From positions 1 through 21,686 of the forward strand of contig CAMBSS010000064.1 in assembly GCA_945870465.1 (NCBI GenBank): DNA of 21,686 nucleotides, read 5' to 3'. This document shows, in pieces, positions 15,122 through 21,686 of the stretch. The notes beneath the pieces are model-generated. The model was not told the DNA's origin. It ran no database searches and worked only from the letters and a program-made list of their open reading frames with translations. Both the position numbers and the translations under genes were made by a program. The first letter of the stretch is position 1. Every line of letters starts with the position of its first letter. This DNA is from Bordetella parapertussis. GTDB taxonomy: Bacteria > Pseudomonadota > Gammaproteobacteria > Burkholderiales > SG8-41.

Positions 15122-16285
15122 TCACGGTGAGTCTGGCGGGTCTTGTGCGGTTGATGTTTGTTTGAACGGCGTGCGCTCGTTCAATTCATCGAGATAGACC
15201 GCGACGCCGCGCGTCTCCCGCTGCAAAAATTCCTCAATCGCGGCGGCGAACCGCGGATGGGCGAGCCAATGCGCTGATTGCGTCTGCACCGGCAGCAGTC
15301 CGCGCGCGATCTTGTGTTCGCCCTGCGCGCCGCCTTCGAAAGTGGCGATGCCGTTGGCGATGCAGAATTCGATCACCTGGTAGTAGCACGCCTCGAAATG
15401 CAGCGACGGGTGGTGCTCGAGTGCGCCCCAGTAACGTCCGCACAGCCGCGTGCCGTTGTGAATGTTGAGCGACGCCGCGATCGGCTGTCCCTCGCGCAGG
15501 GCGACGATGAGTACAAGATTTTCCGGCATGCTGCTGCCGATCGCGCGGAAAAAATCCAGGTTGAGGTAGGGTGTCGAATGATGCTGGCGGTAGGTGTTGC
15601 GGTAGCAGCGGTTGAAAAACACCCACAACGCATCGGTTATGGCAGGCCCGGGGAACCATTCGAAAACGATGCCGGCATCGCGTATCCGGCGCCGCTCCTG
15701 CTTGATTTTTTTGCGTTTGTCGTGATTGAATGTGGCGAGGAAGGCGTCGAAATCCGCATAACCTTCGTTGCGCCAGTGAAATTGCACGCCATGGCGCAGC
15801 GTCAACCCGCGATCCTGCAATACATCCGCCTGTTCGGCGGTGGGATACAGGCAATGCAAAGACGAAATGCGTGTTTCGCGCGCAAGCTGCAGCGCGGCGT
15901 CGACCAGCAACTGCCGCCGCGCCAGCGTATCCGCCAGCATGCGGTTGCCGGTAACCGGCGTAAACGGGACTGCGCTGAGCAGCTTGGGGTAGTACTCAAG
16001 CCCGTGGCGCTGGTACGCATCGGCCCACGCCCAATCGAACACGTATTCACCGTAAGAATGCGATTTGAGATAAAGCGGCATCGCGCCGGCAAATGCGCCG
16101 TTTTCGCGCAGCACGAGAAAATTCGGCGTCCAGCCGGAGTCCGCGCTCGCGCAGCCCGTCTCGTGCAGCGCATGCAGGAATTCATGCCGCAGCAGCGGGT
16201 CGTCGCCGGCAAGCCGGTTCCACTCCAGTGCGGGGATTGCTGCGATCGAGTCGCGGACTTCGACTATAGTTTCTGCCGATTTCAC
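15122..16285 (-). CDS. DUF482 / FemAB-like GNAT-fold protein
   Basis: The product of about 387 residues matches, by recollection of the family, the DUF482 group ('peptidoglycan biosynthesis/recognition'), which has two tandem GNAT-type folds. Characteristic stretches are 'VEVRDSIAAIPALEWNRLAG', 'LLRHEFLHALHETGC', 'GWTPNFLVLRENGAFAGAMP', 'HDKRKKIKQERRRI', 'CYRNTYRQHHSTPYLNLDFF' and 'CYYQVIEFCIANGIATFEGG'. The biochemical role is not established; transfer of an acyl or aminoacyl group is suggested by the fold. The frame is open far upstream to 16585, over nadE, but the family begins near the GTG at 16285 ('VKSAETIVEVRDS'), so that start is used; its ribosome site is weak. It is divergent from nadE with 54 bp between. 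Confidence 0.85.
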   Translation of the reverse strand: MKSAETIVEVRDSIAAIPALEWNRLAGDDPLLRHEFLHALHETGCASADSGWTPNFLVLRENGAFAGAMPLYLKSHSYGEYVFDWAWADAYQRHGLEYYPKLLSAVPFTPVTGNRMLADTLARRQLLVDAALQLARETRISSLHCLYPTAEQADVLQDRGLTLRHGVQFHWRNEGYADFDAFLATFNHDKRKKIKQERRRIRDAGIVFEWFPGPAITDALWVFFNRCYRNTYRQHHSTPYLNLDFFRAIGSSMPENLVLIVALREGQPIAASLNIHNGTRLCGRYWGALEHHPSLHFEACYYQVIEFCIANGIATFEGGAQGEHKIARGLLPVQTQSAHWLAHPRFAAAIEEFLQRETRGVAVYLDELNERTPFKQTSTAQDPPDSP

Positions 16286-16339
16286 GGAAATTTGGCGGTG
16301 CGCCGAGAATGAATGGTGGCCTGATGATATATTAGCGAG

Positions 16340-18381
<2,042 letters not shown>

Positions 18382-18390
18382 GGACGGGAT

Positions 18391-18484
18391 TCAGGATTCT
18401 GGGATCAGGATTCGGTCCTCGGTCCTGAGTGTTGAAAGCAGGGAAGGGTGTACTGAATCCCGCATCCTATTTCCTGGATCCTGA
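18391..18484. repeat. Inverted-repeat element (family 2, copy B) between convergent glnB and smr
   Basis: The left arm 18391-18415 (TCAGGATTCTGGGATCAGG...) and the complement of 18460-18484 (TCAGGATCCAGGAAATAGG...) agree at about 18 of 25 positions. The unit GGATTCAGGATTC resembles the GGATTGAGGATTG heptamers at 9987-10083. The element begins nine bases after the glnB stop and its right arm encodes the last five residues and stop of the Smr gene. It may act as a two-way terminator for the two convergent genes, though T-runs are lacking. Confidence 0.65.
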
Positions 18485-19027
18485 CTTCAGAAGCACCATC
18501 ACCGCGCCGCCACCGCCATCACCCTGGCGCGCCTGGCAAAAAGCGAGCACTTCGTCGCGCTGAATCAACCAGTTCGCGACCTTGGTTTTCAGTACCGGCT
18601 CGCGGTTCTTCGAGCGCAAACCCTTGCCGTGAATGATACGAACGCAACGCGCGCCATCGCGCAGGCAGTCGTTAAGAAATTGTACCAGGCTTGCGCGTGC
18701 CTCGACCGTGGTGTGTCCGTGCAGGTCGAGTTCGTCCTGTATAACCCAGTGCCCGCGGCGCAGTTTCTTGAGCGTTTGCGGCGCAAGTCCATTGCGCAGA
18801 TACACCAGTTGGTCGCCGCTCTCGGTGCCGATGTCCCAGCTTATGTGATCGCTCAGACTGTCGGCGAGTGCGGCGCGTTCGTCACGCAAATGCTGTTCCG
18901 GGATCGGTTTGCGGCGCGGCGCAGGATGCTCTACCCGCCCGTGGGCGGGCAGAGGAGTGACGTTCGAAAACAGTTTCTCGAATACGTCGCCGTCATCGTC
19001 GCCGGATTTGGCAGGCCGCTTCGTCAT
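18467..19027 (-). CDS. Smr-domain protein
   Basis: The 186-residue protein has a charged, probably disordered N-terminal half and an Smr domain at about 98-182 with the hallmark 'ELDLHGHTTVEARASLVQFL', 'RIIHGKGLRSKN' and the Gly-rich end 'GDGGGGAVMVLLK'. Smr domains are endonucleases or nucleic-acid-binding modules; E. coli SmrB cuts messenger at collided ribosomes. The DLHG and HGKG motifs are intact. ATG 19027 is preferred to an in-frame TTG at 19057, which encodes an unconvincing Cys-rich start. It follows trxB by 36 bp on the same strand and is probably co-transcribed. The last residues 'SGSRK' and the stop come from the repeat at 18391-18484. Confidence 0.9.
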   Translation of the reverse strand: MTKRPAKSGDDDGDVFEKLFSNVTPLPAHGRVEHPAPRRKPIPEQHLRDERAALADSLSDHISWDIGTESGDQLVYLRNGLAPQTLKKLRRGHWVIQDELDLHGHTTVEARASLVQFLNDCLRDGARCVRIIHGKGLRSKNREPVLKTKVANWLIQRDEVLAFCQARQGDGGGGAVMVLLKSGSRK

Positions 19028-19063
19028 CGCGCCATTCCGCTTGCAGCACGGCCGCAATACGCT

Positions 19064-20050
<987 letters not shown>

Positions 20051-20129
20051 CTAAAAAACAACATTTTCTCAGCCAAACCGGGGTGCTGTCGAGCCGTTAT
20101 TTGCCTTCAATATTCGTTTTTAATTCATT

Positions 20130-20519
20130 GCCTTGCGGATGGCTATCACACAGCGCAATCCCTGAGCTGGATTGATGATGCATTCTGATCGCGGCAGCCT
20201 ATACGCCAGCGACATCCACCGTACTTTATTAACTCGTCACGGCCGGCGCGCCAGCATGAGCCGAAAAGGCAATTGTGGGGATAACGCCGTCATGGAGCGT
20301 TTCTGCCGGAATCTGAATCTGAAGATGGAGCGCGTGTTGCAGCGCGACTACGCAAACCATTCTGAAGCGATACGAGACGTTGCCGACTGCATCGTTGGGT
20401 TCTACAACAACGTCCGCCTGCACCCGACACTGGGTTATCTGCCGCCCAACGCATACGAACTCAAATTGGCAGCTAAACAAACTATTGATATGTCCGGAAT
20501 GCTACATATTGCTATATAA
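20130..20519 (+). mobile_element. IS3-family transposase (OrfB) remnant
   Basis: The last ~125 residues of an IS3-type OrfB are visible: 'ALRMAITQRNP', an in-frame TGA at 20163, 'GLMMHSDRGSLYAS', 'MSRKGNCGDNAVMERFCRNL' and 'FYNNVRLHPTLGYLPPNAYE'. This is the end of the DDE (rve) integrase domain, with the second Asp in HSDRG and the Glu in 'NAVMERF'. The first Asp, the rest of OrfB and all of OrfA are missing, and the frame just upstream of 20130 is closed by a stop. No terminal inverted repeats could be fixed by eye. It cannot transpose by itself. It marks past insertion next to the secretion-type gene at 20578. Confidence 0.88.
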
Positions 20520-20520
20520 T
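20515..20520 (+). promoter_or_regulatory. Possible -10 element at the end of the IS remnant
   Basis: A perfect TATAAT overlaps the transposase stop codon, 57 bases before the ATG at 20578. No matching -35 sits at 16-18 bases; TTGATA at 20485-20490 is 24 bases away. It may be a weak promoter contributed by the insertion sequence. Confidence 0.3.
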
Positions 20521-20577
20521 AAAATAGAGTTTTTGCGCCCATTAGGATGAAGTGAAATAAGAAAACTTGGGGAACTG

Positions 20578-21381
20578 ATGGCGTGTTGTTTTCTTAGAAC
20601 GGTGGGGGTAGCCGTAATTGGGCTCGTCCTGACGTCGGTTGCGTTCGCGCAAGCGCCGGCCGCCCGTTTTGATATCAACGGTTACGCCGTGGAAGGCGCG
20701 CCACTGCTGCGTGCAGAAGATTTTTCCCGCCTCGTGTCGCCATTCATCGGCAAGCAAAAGACTGCTGCAGATGTGCAAAAAGCGCAGCAGGCCTTGCAGC
20801 AGGCTTACCTGGACCTCGGCCATTGTTCGGTGCAAGTGACGGTGCCGAGAATGGAACCTGATGCGGGCACCGTAGTTTTACGGCTGGTGCAGATGCCCGT
20901 TCCCATCAGCAAAGATTGTTTGCCTATGGTCGTGCTCGAGGACAAACGCACGGCGCCAATTCCGGTTGCGCCGGGTGAAGTCGCGACGCGGCCATTTACC
21001 GATGTCACGCAATCTGCGGCTGAAGCACCGCCGCCGGCAGCTACGGCACCACCTGCGCAAATTGCTCGTGCGCCACTTAAGCCGTTGCAGGACCGGCCGT
21101 CAATTCCGATGCCGGCGACACCCGCCGCTCAACCCGCAATAGCAGTCGCGCCGGTGCACCGCGAAGTTCCCGCCGACGTTGCCGTCAAATCGCTTGCGCA
21201 GGCACCTCCTCAAACTGGGATGATCGTTACCCCCTCCGCGCCACCGCCAGCCGAAAAGCCAATGGTGACTGCTCCGGTGCCGCCGGCTGCGGTCGCGAGC
21301 GCGCCGGTTATTCCACCGCCTGCGCCTAAACCGGAAATTGCATTGGCGCCGTCGCCGCGCCCGTCGCCCAAGGTAACGTGA
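20578..21381 (+). CDS. Secreted TpsB-type POTRA protein with Pro/Ala-rich tail and no barrel
   Basis: The 267-residue product has a signal peptide (residues 1-24, cut after 'VAFA') and one POTRA domain of the ShlB/FhaC type at about 31-106 ('FDINGYAVEGAPLLRAEDFS', 'ADVQKAQQALQQAYLDLGH', 'GTVVLRLVQMPV'). In two-partner secretion the outer-membrane TpsB protein has two POTRA domains followed by a 16-strand barrel and exports a TpsA adhesin. Here the POTRA domain is followed by a Cys-containing link and about 130 residues rich in Pro and Ala, then a stop. The second POTRA domain and barrel are absent. The ribosome site GGGGA lies four bases before the ATG. Haemagglutinin-like sequence follows in another frame. 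It may be a genuine POTRA-linker protein, a chimera made by deletion, or an assembly join. Confidence 0.7.
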   Translation: MACCFLRTVGVAVIGLVLTSVAFAQAPAARFDINGYAVEGAPLLRAEDFSRLVSPFIGKQKTAADVQKAQQALQQAYLDLGHCSVQVTVPRMEPDAGTVVLRLVQMPVPISKDCLPMVVLEDKRTAPIPVAPGEVATRPFTDVTQSAAEAPPPAATAPPAQIARAPLKPLQDRPSIPMPATPAAQPAIAVAPVHREVPADVAVKSLAQAPPQTGMIVTPSAPPPAEKPMVTAPVPPAAVASAPVIPPPAPKPEIALAPSPRPSPKVT

Positions 21382-21686
21382 CGGTGGGCAACACGGGAGC
21401 GCTGACGACTACGGGTGCGATCGCGACTGCGGCCAACGGCAACATTAATCTAACCGCAACGGGTCTTGAAACCATCGGGGCAGCAGTCACGGCCGGCGGT
21501 TCAGGCGTGGCTACTCTCACCGGCCTTGGAGTGACGAACAACAATACCGTAACGGCGGCAGGTGGAATTAACGTTGCCGCGGGCACCGGGACGTTTACCA
21601 ATCCAGGCACGCTGACTAACACCGGCAATGCCACTGCCATGACGCTCATCGCTGACGACATGAATCTGACTGGTGGCACGATTACT
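21330..21686 (+). pseudogene. Filamentous-haemagglutinin-like beta-helix sequence, no proper start, runs off the window
   Basis: In the frame one base back from the POTRA gene, the sequence is open from 21330 to the window end. From about 21369 it reads as Gly/Thr/Asn/Ala-rich repeats ('GNVTVGNTGALTTTGAIAT', 'NGNINLTATG', 'AAGGINVAAGTGTF', 'GTLTNTG'), typical of the beta-helix of TpsA adhesins or related surface proteins. No ATG or signal peptide is present. A GTG at 21378 overlaps the POTRA stop as GTGA and has AAGG four bases upstream, so coupled translation is formally possible, but an adhesin starting in mid-helix without a signal would be odd. Frameshift, gene fusion by deletion, or misassembly are the likelier explanations. 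Confidence 0.6.

Noticed and set aside
15278..16312. 344-residue plus-strand frame opposite the DUF482 gene
   Set aside because: The minus frame has the recognisable family pattern; this one is a compositional shadow.
21364..21381. Programmed -1 frameshift joining the POTRA protein to the adhesin
   Set aside because: The bases at the join (CCCAAGG) do not form an X-XXY-YYZ slippery site in the right frame, and no downstream stem was evident, so programmed shifting is not claimed.
21326..21679. 117-residue minus-strand frame at the window end
   Set aside because: It is antisense to the haemagglutinin-like repeats, and its Val/Pro/Ala composition is the expected reverse of Gly/Thr/Ala codons.

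Overview
The window is a stretch of GC-rich chromosome, most likely from a betaproteobacterium. This is inferred from gene content: a glutamine-dependent nadE directly followed by a PII gene, a zinc-ribbon NUDIX protein, a FemAB/GNAT-like DUF482 protein, a glutaryl-CoA dehydrogenase relic and a YbfB-type MFS transporter. I cannot name a genus. No tRNA, rRNA or CRISPR array was seen.

Layout. 1-2204 (minus): a regulator-led catabolic operon (FCD-type GntR regulator, zinc-independent MDR oxidoreductase, overlapping acyl-CoA synthetase cut by the window edge) with a good sigma-70 promoter whose -35 overlaps a palindrome. 2271-4279: an unrecognised gene, an aldo/keto reductase relic with its middle missing, a TauE/SafE permease and a 45-residue, GTG-started two-helix membrane protein. 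4537-6809: a glycerophosphodiesterase and glycerol kinase, both feeding glycerol 3-phosphate. 6825-7886: a small protein behind an operator-like direct-repeat promoter in an AT-rich island, then a glutaryl-CoA dehydrogenase relic, also missing its centre. 7963-12413: a MacAB-like efflux operon (periplasmic adaptor, ATPase, two FtsX/MacB-fold permeases). 12440-16285: an MFS transporter, a zinc-ribbon NUDIX hydrolase, an unrecognised Ala/Pro-rich membrane-anchored protein with a strong terminator, and the DUF482 protein. 16340-20023: nadE and glnB facing trxB and an Smr-domain gene. 20130-21686: an IS3 transposase remnant, then a secreted TpsB-type POTRA protein with a Pro/Ala-rich tail running into filamentous-haemagglutinin-like sequence in another frame.

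Two things stand out. First, four inverted-repeat elements of two sequence families sit against gene ends (5185-5312, 9189-9296, 9987-10083, 18391-18484); three of them supply the last codons and the stop of the adjoining gene, and two sit just before the start codon of the next gene. Second, three loci look like joins of the two ends of longer genes: the aldo/keto reductase, the glutaryl-CoA dehydrogenase, and the POTRA/haemagglutinin junction. I see no convincing complete new defence or metabolic system. The best leads are the repeat elements, the POTRA-proline protein and the regulated small protein.
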